Shown here in pieces: positions 18,711 through 26,647 of a DNA stretch of 64,000 nt. Below the pieces are notes generated by a model. The model was given only the letters and a program-made list of their open reading frames with translations, was not told where the DNA came from and made no database searches. Origin of the DNA: Yoonia vestfoldensis (GTDB taxonomy: Bacteria > Pseudomonadota > Alphaproteobacteria > Rhodobacterales > Rhodobacteraceae); the NCBI RefSeq assembly GCF_002158905.1, contig NZ_CP021431.1, positions 558,001-622,000 on the forward strand, written 5' to 3'. The translations under genes and the position numbers were made by a program. Every line of letters starts with the position of its first letter. Position 1 is the stretch's first letter.

Positions 18711-18749
18711 GGCGGGGGCAGTGCCGAATGTCTGTGCCATCGTGATCAT
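18687..18749 (-). CDS. leuL: leuA leader peptide (20 residues, four consecutive Leu codons)
   Basis: A 20-codon frame, ATG 18749 to TGA 18687, 70 bases upstream of leuA. It contains CTG-CTA-CTT-CTT, encoding four Leu in a row just before the stop; CTA and CTT are uncommon in this GC-rich sequence. Such peptides sense charged tRNA-Leu in leu attenuators. A -10-like TATAGT ends only 7 bases before the ATG, so transcription could begin at the A of ATG and the peptide be translated leaderless, as is known for the trp leader of some alphaproteobacteria. No ribosome-binding site is visible. Confidence 0.72.
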   Translation of the reverse strand: MITMAQTFGTAPALLLLSSA

Positions 18750-18756
18750 GGCGGTG

Positions 18757-18784
18757 ACTATACAAATCTGATCCGCGATGAAAA
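18757..18784 (-). promoter_or_regulatory. Candidate promoter of the leu leader and leuA
   Basis: TTTTCA (18784-18779), a 16-base spacer and TATAGT (18762-18757); predicted start of transcription at or beside the leader ATG (18749). Confidence 0.5.
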
Positions 18785-18845
18785 GTGCTTATTTGTCGTC
18801 AAGGCGGGGCAGGGCCTGGTCGCGATTGGGCGGCGTCCTAATCTC

Positions 18846-19517
18846 ATGCGTATGGAAAATGCATTGATCATCGGCGCCTCGGGCGGCATTGGCGCGGCGG
18901 TTGCGCTGGCACTGGAAAACCGCGGCATTGCGGTCACGCGCCTGTCGCGGCGTGGCGACGGGTTCGACGTGACCGATCCCGCCTCGGTCGATGCGCATCT
19001 TGGCGCGCTGGCGGGACCGTTCGATCTGATCTTTGTCGCAATCGGCATTCTGGCCCCGCAAGGCAGCAGCCCGGAAAAGGCGCTGGCAGCCATCGACGCA
19101 GGCACGATGGCGCAGGTCATGGCGGTCAATACCATCGGCCCCGCGCTGATCCTGCGGCATGTGCCGCGCCTTTTGGCCAAGGACGGTCCGGCCGTGACAG
19201 CCATCCTGTCCGCGCGGGTGGGGTCTATCGGCGATAACCAGATCGGCGGTTGGCACAGCTACCGCGCGTCCAAGGCAGCGCTGAACCAGATCATCCGGGG
19301 TGCCGCGATCGAATTGGGCCGGTCGCATAAACAGGCCGCCTGCGTGGCGCTGCACCCCGGCACGGTGGAAACGCCATTCACTGCCAATTACGCGGGCCGT
19401 CATAAGACCATGCCTGCATCCGAAGCGGCGGCGCATCTGCTGGCGGTGATCGATGGGCTAATGCCCGCACAGACAGGCCGGTTTTTCGATTATGCTGGCA
19501 TCGAGGTGGCGTGGTGA
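18846..19517 (+). CDS. Short-chain dehydrogenase/reductase, C-factor-like
   Basis: NAD(P)-dependent SDR of 223 residues: nucleotide-binding IIGASGGIGAAVA near residues 8-20, the N-A-type VNTIGPALIL region, active-site Ser in ILSARVGSIG, and catalytic Tyr/Lys in WHSYRASKAALNQI, followed by HPGTVETPF. It resembles the CsgA/C-factor group; the substrate is unknown. ATG 18846 is used; ATG 18852 is an alternative. Its end overlaps the photolyase gene, suggesting cotranscription and perhaps a light- or stress-related role (inference). Confidence 0.85.
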   Translation: MRMENALIIGASGGIGAAVALALENRGIAVTRLSRRGDGFDVTDPASVDAHLGALAGPFDLIFVAIGILAPQGSSPEKALAAIDAGTMAQVMAVNTIGPALILRHVPRLLAKDGPAVTAILSARVGSIGDNQIGGWHSYRASKAALNQIIRGAAIELGRSHKQAACVALHPGTVETPFTANYAGRHKTMPASEAAAHLLAVIDGLMPAQTGRFFDYAGIEVAW

Positions 19518-21037
19518 GGCTGGTTCTGGTGCTAGGTGACCAGTTGTCGCCCAACCTGTCGGCCCTGCGCAAATGCGACAAGGCCAGCGATATCGTCGTC
19601 ATGGCCGAGGTCGCAGACGAGGCGTCTTATGTCCCGCACCACCCCAAAAAGATCGCCTTTCTCTTCGCCGCGATGCGCAAATTCGCGGATTATCTGCGCC
19701 GCGATGGCTGGCAGGTCGCCTATACGCGGCTGGATGATCCCAACAACACCGGCACGATCACGGGCGAGCTGATCCGGCGCGCGAGCGAACACAAGGCGGC
19801 GGGTGTGGTCTATACCGAACCCGGCGAATGGCGGTTGATCGCGGCTTTGGGGGACATGCCGATCAAATCGCACAGCCTGCCCGATGATCGCTTTATCGCG
19901 TCGCACGCCGATTTCGACGCTTGGGCCGAGGGGCGCAAACAGTTGCGGATGGAATATTTCTACCGCGACATGCGCCGCAAGACCGGCCTTTTGATGGATG
20001 GTGACCAGCCCGCAGGCGGCAAGTGGAATTACGACCACGACAACCGCAAACCGGCCCCCGACAGCGTGGATTACGCAGGCCCGATGCAATTCACCCCCGA
20101 CGACACCGTCGAGGAGGTGCTTGATCTGGTCGCGCGCCGTTTCGGCAATAATTTCGGCGATCTGCACCCGTTCTGGTTTGCCACCGACACCGGTCAAGCC
20201 CGCCAGCATCTGGCGCATTGGATCAAAGGGGGGCTGCCCAAGTTCGGCGATTATCAGGATGCGATGCTGAACGATCACAAGTTCCTTTATCACGGGATTG
20301 TCGGGCTTTATCTTAACGCCGGTCTGCTGGACCCGCTGGAGGTTTGTCAGGCTGCCGAGGCGGCCTATCGCGTGGGCGATGCACCGCTGAACGCGGTCGA
20401 AGGTTTCATCCGCCAGATCATCGGCTGGCGCGAATATGTGCGCGGTATCTATTTCCGCGAAGGGCCGGATTATGTGACCCGCAACGCGCTGGGCCACAGC
20501 CGCAAATTGCCCGCGATGTACTGGGGCGCACCGACCAAGATGAACTGCATCGCCAAAGCCGTGGGTCAGACCAGGACCGAGGCCTATGCCCACCACATCC
20601 AGCGCCTGATGGTCACCGGCAATTTCGCGCTGCTGGCGGGGCTCGCCCCCGCAGAGGTCCATGAATGGTATCTGGCCGTCTATGCCGATGCCTATGAATG
20701 GGTCGAGGCGCCCAATGTCATCGGGATGAGCCTGTTCGCCGATGACGGGATCATCGCGTCGAAACCCTATATTTCGTCAGGCAATTACATTCACAAGATG
20801 TCGGATTACTGCGGCACTTGCGCCTACCGCGTGCAGGACAAGACCGGCGCGGATGCCTGTCCGTTCAACCTGCTTTACTGGCATTTCCTCGACCGGCACC
20901 GCGACCGGTTCAAGGGCAATCCCCGGATGGGCAATATGTACAGGATCTGGGACAAGATGGACGCGGAACGTCGCGATCAGGTGCTGTCAGAGGCGGCGGA
21001 TTTTCTGTCGCGGATGGACGACGGGCAACCCGTCTGA
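19511..21037 (+). CDS. FeS-type bacterial photolyase/cryptochrome (PhrB/CryB-like)
   Basis: Deoxyribodipyrimidine photolyase-related protein of 508 residues, the FeS-BCP/CryPro group that includes the (6-4) photolyase PhrB of Agrobacterium and CryB of Rhodobacter. An N-terminal alpha/beta domain (LVLVLGDQLSPNLSAL) precedes the helical FAD domain. Cys at 346, 434, 437 and 450 reproduce the spacing of PhrB's [4Fe-4S] ligands (350, 438, 441, 454). GTG at 19511 or 19514 is the only reasonable start; both overlap the SDR stop. It could repair (6-4) photoproducts or act as a blue-light receptor; sequence alone does not separate these. Confidence 0.9.
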   Translation: MVRLVLVLGDQLSPNLSALRKCDKASDIVVMAEVADEASYVPHHPKKIAFLFAAMRKFADYLRRDGWQVAYTRLDDPNNTGTITGELIRRASEHKAAGVVYTEPGEWRLIAALGDMPIKSHSLPDDRFIASHADFDAWAEGRKQLRMEYFYRDMRRKTGLLMDGDQPAGGKWNYDHDNRKPAPDSVDYAGPMQFTPDDTVEEVLDLVARRFGNNFGDLHPFWFATDTGQARQHLAHWIKGGLPKFGDYQDAMLNDHKFLYHGIVGLYLNAGLLDPLEVCQAAEAAYRVGDAPLNAVEGFIRQIIGWREYVRGIYFREGPDYVTRNALGHSRKLPAMYWGAPTKMNCIAKAVGQTRTEAYAHHIQRLMVTGNFALLAGLAPAEVHEWYLAVYADAYEWVEAPNVIGMSLFADDGIIASKPYISSGNYIHKMSDYCGTCAYRVQDKTGADACPFNLLYWHFLDRHRDRFKGNPRMGNMYRIWDKMDAERRDQVLSEAADFLSRMDDGQPV

Positions 21038-21048
21038 GCGTGAAAGGA

Positions 21049-22458
21049 TCACTCGCCCGCTGTTTGTCCCACAAAGGCCCCGTCCGACCAGAGGCCGGTG
21101 GCCTCTTGCCCCGTGGCATAGCGCATCCTGCCTTGGCCTTCGCGGCGGCCACGCAGGAAATTGCCCTCGTATAAATCGCCATTGGCATAGGTTGCGATGC
21201 CATAGCCGCTGATCTCGCCATCCTGCCATGCGCCAGCATAGCTGAAGCCGTCGGGCAGGGTGATCTCGCCCTGTCCGCTGCGCTGGCCACCCACGAATTC
21301 GCCGACATAGATTGTGCCGTCGGCATAGGTTGCCCGGCCAATGCCGTTGCGCTGGCCTTCGGCCCATGCGCCTTCGTAGACATAGCCATCGCTATAGGTC
21401 ATCTTGCCTTGGCCGTGGTTCTGGGCGTTCAGAAACCCGCCTTCATAGACCAGCCCATTGGCATAGGTCGCGACACCCTTGCCGCTGATCACACCGGCAA
21501 CCCAATCGCCTTCATAGGTCGACCCGTCGGGATAGGTGATCTTGCCGGTCCCGTCGGCCCGATCATTGGCAAAGGTTCCGACATAAACAGACCCGTCGGG
21601 ATAGGTGACCTCGCCCATGCCGGACATCTGGCCGCCGACCCAATCACCGACATAAACATAGCCATCCGCGCCACGGAACATGCCGGTGCCTTCGCGGCGG
21701 TCATTCACAAAGCCGCCTTCATAGCTGTCGCCATTGGCATAGGTGATGCGGCCCTGTCCTTCGCGGCGGCCCGCGATCAATGTGCCCTCATAGATATCGC
21801 CATTGGCTTGGGTCAGACTGCCTGTCCCCTCGATCTGGCCAGCGACCCAGTCACCGCTATAGACCAGCCCGTCCGCCATGGTCAGCGTGCCGGTCCCGTC
21901 GCGTTCACCCGCGCGCAAACTGCCTTCATAGAGCGCGCCATCGGGATAGGTGATGCGGCCGTCGCCCTCTTTGACGCCATTGACCCATGCGCCTTCGTAG
22001 ATATAGCCGTCGGGGCTGGTCATGATCCCGTTCCCGTGATGCATCGCATTGCGGAATGCGCCTTGATAGACGACCCCATTGGCATAGGTCGCCACGCCAT
22101 TGCCGGTGATGTTGCCATCGACCCAGTCACCCTCGAAAGTGCCGCCATCGGCAAAGGTGATCTTGCCCTGGCCTTCGGGCTTGCCCGCCACAAAGCTGCC
22201 TTCATAGACTGATCCGTTGGGAAAACGCGCAACACCCTGTCCGCGAATTTCGCCTGCGACCCATTCGCCGGTATATTCATAGCCATTGGGCAGCCGGTAG
22301 GTGCCGGTTCCGTCCTGCAACCCATCCACAAAGCTGCCTTCGTAGACGCCACCATCATCATATTGCTTGGTCTGGACGTCCTGCGCCTGCGCGCTGGCAG
22401 CTGATCCGGCCACCAAGAGGGCCAAGGCCATCCTGGCAGGTAAACCAAACATCTTCAT
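21049..22458 (-). CDS. Exported MORN-repeat protein, 18 repeats
   Basis: From ATG 22458 (GGAGA seven bases upstream) the product is 469 residues: signal peptide (about 1-26, ALALLVAGSAASAQAQ), then 18 consecutive 23-residue MORN units at 39-452 of the form Y-x-G-x-[FW]-x-x-G-x-x-x-G-x-G-x-x-x-x-x-[DN]-G-x-x, a degenerate 19th, and a short tail. MORN proteins bind lipids or act as elongated scaffolds; a periplasmic or outer-membrane site is inferred from the signal peptide. The in-frame ATG at 22530 adds an unlikely polar leader. Units 1-9 and 10-18 look like a block duplication. Confidence 0.88.
   Translation of the reverse strand: MKMFGLPARMALALLVAGSAASAQAQDVQTKQYDDGGVYEGSFVDGLQDGTGTYRLPNGYEYTGEWVAGEIRGQGVARFPNGSVYEGSFVAGKPEGQGKITFADGGTFEGDWVDGNITGNGVATYANGVVYQGAFRNAMHHGNGIMTSPDGYIYEGAWVNGVKEGDGRITYPDGALYEGSLRAGERDGTGTLTMADGLVYSGDWVAGQIEGTGSLTQANGDIYEGTLIAGRREGQGRITYANGDSYEGGFVNDRREGTGMFRGADGYVYVGDWVGGQMSGMGEVTYPDGSVYVGTFANDRADGTGKITYPDGSTYEGDWVAGVISGKGVATYANGLVYEGGFLNAQNHGQGKMTYSDGYVYEGAWAEGQRNGIGRATYADGTIYVGEFVGGQRSGQGEITLPDGFSYAGAWQDGEISGYGIATYANGDLYEGNFLRGRREGQGRMRYATGQEATGLWSDGAFVGQTAGE
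21103..22344 (-). repeat. Tandem 69-bp coding repeats (18 MORN units), two nine-unit blocks
   Basis: Block 1 (units 1-9) covers 22344-21724, block 2 (units 10-18) 21723-21103. Units 4/13, 5/14 and 6/15 are each other's closest matches, including the otherwise unique NA..HG variant in units 5 and 14. Confidence 0.8.
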
Positions 22459-22607
22459 CCGCGTCTCCGATCCCTCAGCTTGGCGCAGCTTAAAAGAGCC
22501 ACGGGCAGGTGACAACGTGTAAGACCGCAACAGCGGCGAATGTCGCCATTGGTCTTTCCCCCGCGCTCTGTTGTGCTAGACGATTGTCAGGATATTGGGA
22601 CAAAACT

Positions 22608-24269
22608 ATGACACGCATCTTTCGCCTGACCATGGCGCAGCTTAATCCCACATTGGGTGATCTGGCCGGCAATGCGGCGCTGGCGGCAGAGGCATGGGCC
22701 GCAGGCAAAGCTGCGGGTGCCGATCTGGTGGTCTTGCCCGAAATGTTCCTGACCGGTTACCAAACGCAGGATCTGGTGCGCAAACCTGCCTTCTTGGCCG
22801 ATGCCGCGATCCAGCTTGACGCGCTGGCGCAGACCTGCGCGGACGGTCCTGTGCTGGGGATCGGGCTGCCCATGGTCGAGGGTGACGGGCTCTACAATTG
22901 TTATGTCTATCTGGCCAGTGGCCGCATCACCGCGCGGTTCCGCAAGCATCTGCTGCCCAATTTCAACGTCTTCGACGAACGCCGCCTGTTCACAAGCGCC
23001 GATATCTCTGGCCCTGTCACGCTTGCGGGTGGTCCGCGGATCGGCACGCCCATCTGCGAGGATGCCTGGTCGCCCGATGTCTGCGAAACCATGGTCGAAA
23101 GCGGCGCGCAGATTTTGGTGGTCCCGAACGGGTCGCCCTATTTCCGCGCCAAATACCCGATCCGCATGCAGACCATGATCGCGCGGGTCGTGGAAAACGA
23201 GGTCCCGCTGGTCTATCTGAACATGATCGGCGGGCAGGATGACCAGATGTTCGACGGCGGGTCTTTCGTGCTGAACCGTGGTGGACAGCTGGCGGTGCAG
23301 CTGCCGGTCTATGATGCCGCGATCACCCATGTCGATTTTCAGGAAACCGCCGATGGCTGGGTCGCCCTTGATGGGCCCAAGGCGCTGTTGCCCGATGATC
23401 TGGAACAGGATTACCGCGCCATGGTCGAGGCTTTGCGCGACTATATGCGCAAGACCGGTTTCAGCAAGGTGCTGCTGGGCCTGTCGGGCGGTGTCGATTC
23501 CGCCATCGTCGCGGCCATCGCCGTTGATGCGCTGGGGGCCGATCAGGTGCGCTGCGTGATGCTGCCCTCGGAATATACCTCGCAGGCGTCGCTTGATGAT
23601 GCGGCGGCGGCGGCGCAGGCGCTGGGCTGCCGCTATGACACGATCAACATCACTGGCCCGCGCGCCGCCGTGACCGAAGCGCTGGCGCCCCTGTTCGGCG
23701 ACAGGCCCGCCGATCTGACCGAGGAAAACATCCAATCCCGCATCCGTGGCCTGCTCCTGATGGCGCAATCCAACAAATTCGGGGAAATGCTGCTGACCAC
23801 CGGCAATAAATCCGAGGTCGCGGTCGGCTATGCCACGATCTATGGCGATATGGCGGGCGGCTATAACCCGATCAAGGATATGTATAAAACCCGTGTCTTT
23901 GAAACTTGCCGCTGGCGCAACGCCAATCACCGCGACTGGATGCAGGGCCCAGCCGGCGAAGTGATCCCTGTCGCGATCATCGACAAGCCGCCATCAGCCG
24001 AATTGCGCCCCGATCAAAAGGACGAAGACAGCCTGCCGCCCTATGACGTGCTGGACGGTATTCTTGCGCTGCTGGTGGATGGCGATGCCTCGGTCGCGGA
24101 TTGCGTCGCGGCGGGCTATGACCGCGACATCGTCAAGCGGATCGAACATCTGATCTATATCAGCGAATACAAACGCTTTCAGGCCGCCCCCGGCCCGCGC
24201 CTGTCGGATCGCGCCTTTTGGCTGGACCGGCGGTATCCGATCGTCAACCGCTGGCGCGATCCAAGATGA
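22608..24269 (+). CDS. nadE: Glutamine-dependent NAD+ synthetase
   Basis: Last step of NAD synthesis: amidation of nicotinate adenine dinucleotide using glutamine. The 553-residue product is a fusion of an N-terminal nitrilase-type glutaminase (Glu in VLPEMFLTGYQ, Lys in RFRKHLLPN, Cys in GTPICEDAW) with a C-terminal synthetase whose pyrophosphate loop is LGLSGGVDSAIV, followed by LLTTGNKSEVAVGYATIYGD. The start is ATG 22608; the frame is open upstream but without a family match. Its TGA directly abuts the TGA of the convergent neighbour in the hexamer TGATCA. Confidence 0.95.
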   Translation: MTRIFRLTMAQLNPTLGDLAGNAALAAEAWAAGKAAGADLVVLPEMFLTGYQTQDLVRKPAFLADAAIQLDALAQTCADGPVLGIGLPMVEGDGLYNCYVYLASGRITARFRKHLLPNFNVFDERRLFTSADISGPVTLAGGPRIGTPICEDAWSPDVCETMVESGAQILVVPNGSPYFRAKYPIRMQTMIARVVENEVPLVYLNMIGGQDDQMFDGGSFVLNRGGQLAVQLPVYDAAITHVDFQETADGWVALDGPKALLPDDLEQDYRAMVEALRDYMRKTGFSKVLLGLSGGVDSAIVAAIAVDALGADQVRCVMLPSEYTSQASLDDAAAAAQALGCRYDTINITGPRAAVTEALAPLFGDRPADLTEENIQSRIRGLLLMAQSNKFGEMLLTTGNKSEVAVGYATIYGDMAGGYNPIKDMYKTRVFETCRWRNANHRDWMQGPAGEVIPVAIIDKPPSAELRPDQKDEDSLPPYDVLDGILALLVDGDASVADCVAAGYDRDIVKRIEHLIYISEYKRFQAAPGPRLSDRAFWLDRRYPIVNRWRDPR

Positions 24270-25184
24270 TCAGATCAGCTGATAGGAATGCGGCACGAAA
24301 TGGAACCTGTCATCCGCGCGGGTGTCAATGAACCCAAGACCGGGGAAGGGCATGTGATAGCCGATCAGCGGGATACGGTCGGCAGCGGCCATGCCCATGA
24401 TCCGACGACGGGTCGCGGCGGCGGCGGCTTTGTCCATGTCGAACCGGACCTCCCAATCGGGATAGGCCACGGACCAGACATAATGATTGGCGGTATCGGC
24501 CATCAGCAATAGCTGCGATCCACCGCTTTCCAGCATATAGCCCATATGGCCGGGGGTATGGCCAAAGGCCGCCATCGCGGTCACCCCACCGCGCACAGCA
24601 TCGCCGTCACCGAGGAAGCTCATTTTTTCGGCCAGCGGACGGACCTTGGCGTCAAAGCCTTCGTTTCCGGCGGCGGCCCAATGGTCGAATTCCACCTGAC
24701 CGGTGACATAGGCGGCATTGGCAAAGGTTTCGGCACCGGCCTCATCGGTCAGACCGCCGATATGATCGCCATGCATATGGGTGATGACGACATGGGTGAT
24801 CTGATCGGGGCTGTAACCGGCACCGGCCAGCGCTGTGGTGATCCCGGCGGCATCATTGCCGGTGTCGAACAGGATGATCTCTGATCCGGTGTTCAGCACG
24901 GTTGGCGTGAAAAAGAATTGCGCCGCATCGGTGGGGATGAAGTTTTCCGCGCTGACCGCGGCAAAGGTATCAGCATCGACATTCATGCCGAAAATACCTT
25001 GCGGGTTCTCGACCCGGCGGCTGCCCGACAACAGGGTCGTCACCCGGAAATCACCCAAGGTGAAATCGCGGTGCGTGGGCAGCGTGGCGGTGGTGGCGGC
25101 CTGTGCCTGCACCAGCGACGGGGCAGAGGCGGCCAGCGGCAAAGCGGCCCCTGACAGCAGGGCCTGACGACGCGAAATCAGCAT
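24270..25184 (-). CDS. Tat-exported metallo-beta-lactamase-fold hydrolase
   Basis: MBL-fold protein of 304 residues. The N-terminus SRRQALLSGAALPLAASA is a twin-arginine signal, so it is probably exported folded. The Zn-binding motif is THMHGDHIGG, with further ligands in FGHTPGHMGY and LMADTANH. The family includes quorum-quenching lactonases, but the substrate cannot be read here. ATG 25184 has AAGGA seven bases upstream; ATG 25199 and 25214 are also in frame. Its stop abuts nadE's stop. Confidence 0.83.
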   Translation of the reverse strand: MLISRRQALLSGAALPLAASAPSLVQAQAATTATLPTHRDFTLGDFRVTTLLSGSRRVENPQGIFGMNVDADTFAAVSAENFIPTDAAQFFFTPTVLNTGSEIILFDTGNDAAGITTALAGAGYSPDQITHVVITHMHGDHIGGLTDEAGAETFANAAYVTGQVEFDHWAAAGNEGFDAKVRPLAEKMSFLGDGDAVRGGVTAMAAFGHTPGHMGYMLESGGSQLLLMADTANHYVWSVAYPDWEVRFDMDKAAAAATRRRIMGMAAADRIPLIGYHMPFPGLGFIDTRADDRFHFVPHSYQLI

Positions 25185-25325
25185 GACGATATCCTTCATT
25201 GGTTCAGATGCCATTGAACTAGCCCCCGCGCCCCTGCCAGCAACCAACGGTTTTGTGATCGCCCTGCCTTGCATGGACAAAACGCCCCCGACATGACAAA
25301 GCGTGCCGCAACAGGAGTATATCGC

Positions 25326-26645
25326 ATGACCACGACAAGATTCGCCCCTTCCCCGACCGGCTGGCTGCATATCGGCAACCTGCGCGCGGCGTTGTTCAAC
25401 TATGCGATTGCACGGCAGAACGGCGGCACCTTTGTGCTGCGGATCGACGATACCGATCCCGAGCGGTCCAAGGATGAATATGTCGAAGGCATCAAGGCCG
25501 ATCTGACATGGCTGGGCCTGACATGGGACCGGATGGAATACCAGTCGCGCCGCATGGACCGTTATGCCGAGGCCAAGCAACGGCTGATCGACATGGGCCG
25601 GCTCTATGAATGTTTCGAGACGCCTGTGGAACTCGACCTCAAGCGCAAAAAGCAGCTGAACATGGGCAAGCCACCGGTCTATGACCGCGCGGCATTGGCG
25701 CTGTCCGAGGATGAAAAGACCGCCCTGCGCGCCGAACGCGGGTCGCATTGGCGGTTCAAGCTGGATCAGCAGCGCATCGAATGGGCGGATGGGATCATCG
25801 GGGATATTTCCATCGACGCGGCCTCGGTCAGTGATCCGGTCCTGTTCAAGAATGACGGGCAGATCCTTTATACTTTGGCATCCGTGGTCGATGACGTGGA
25901 AATGGGGATCACCGATATTGTGCGCGGGTCGGACCATGTGACCAATACCGCGACCCAGATCCAGATCATTCAGGCGCTGGGCGGCACCGTGCCCCGCTTT
26001 GCGCATCATTCCCTGCTGACCGGTCCCAAAGGCGAGGCGTTGTCGAAACGCCTTGGCACGCTGTCCTTGCGCGATCTGCGCGCCCAAGGCATCGCCCCGC
26101 AGGCGATCCTGTCGCTGATGGCGCGGCTGGGGTCGTCCGATCCGGTCGAATTGCGCGCCAATGTGGCCGAGGTGGTCGCCGGTTTCGATCTGTCGAAATT
26201 CGGATCTGCGCCCACAAAATTCGACGCCGAGGATCTTGGCCCGCTGACCGCGCGCCATCTTGCCACGCTGTCGGTGGATGACGTGGCCGATGTTCTGACA
26301 TCGGCAGCCGTGCCTTCCGACCTGTGGGTGCCATTCTGGACGCTGGTGCGCGACAATATCACGACGCTGGATGATGTGGCGGGCTGGTGGGCAATGTTCC
26401 GCGACGGCGCGACCCCGCTGGTGGCGGATGAAGACCGCGATTTCATCGCCAAAGCCTTGTTCCTGCTCGATAACCCGCCCTATACGGCGGACACTTGGGC
26501 CAATTGGACAACGCTGGTCAAGGACGAGACTGGCCGCAAGGGCAAGGCCCTCTTCATGCCTTTGCGCAAGGCGGTCACGGGGCTGGAACGCGGGCCGGAA
26601 ATGGCTGAGGTCATGCCATTGTTGCAGGTCAAGCCCAAGCTTTGA
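25326..26645 (+). CDS. gltX: Glutamate--tRNA ligase
   Basis: Class I aminoacyl-tRNA synthetase charging tRNA-Glu (and, in organisms relying on GatCAB, possibly tRNA-Gln). The 439-residue product has the HIGH-like motif PSPTGWLHIGN at the N-terminus, DDTDPERS, RGSDHVTNT, and the KMSKS-equivalent EALSKRLG. It is a short form with a compact anticodon-binding part; alphaproteobacteria often carry two gltX copies. ATG 25326 follows CAGGAG. It ends 2 bases before the convergent ybbP stop. Confidence 0.92.
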   Translation: MTTTRFAPSPTGWLHIGNLRAALFNYAIARQNGGTFVLRIDDTDPERSKDEYVEGIKADLTWLGLTWDRMEYQSRRMDRYAEAKQRLIDMGRLYECFETPVELDLKRKKQLNMGKPPVYDRAALALSEDEKTALRAERGSHWRFKLDQQRIEWADGIIGDISIDAASVSDPVLFKNDGQILYTLASVVDDVEMGITDIVRGSDHVTNTATQIQIIQALGGTVPRFAHHSLLTGPKGEALSKRLGTLSLRDLRAQGIAPQAILSLMARLGSSDPVELRANVAEVVAGFDLSKFGSAPTKFDAEDLGPLTARHLATLSVDDVADVLTSAAVPSDLWVPFWTLVRDNITTLDDVAGWWAMFRDGATPLVADEDRDFIAKALFLLDNPPYTADTWANWTTLVKDETGRKGKALFMPLRKAVTGLERGPEMAEVMPLLQVKPKL

Positions 26646-26647
26646 CG

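Noticed and set aside
24270..26258. 662-codon minus-strand frame extending the MBL hydrolase through gltX
   Set aside because: The added part is antisense to gltX and precedes a proper Tat signal; the gene starts near 25184.
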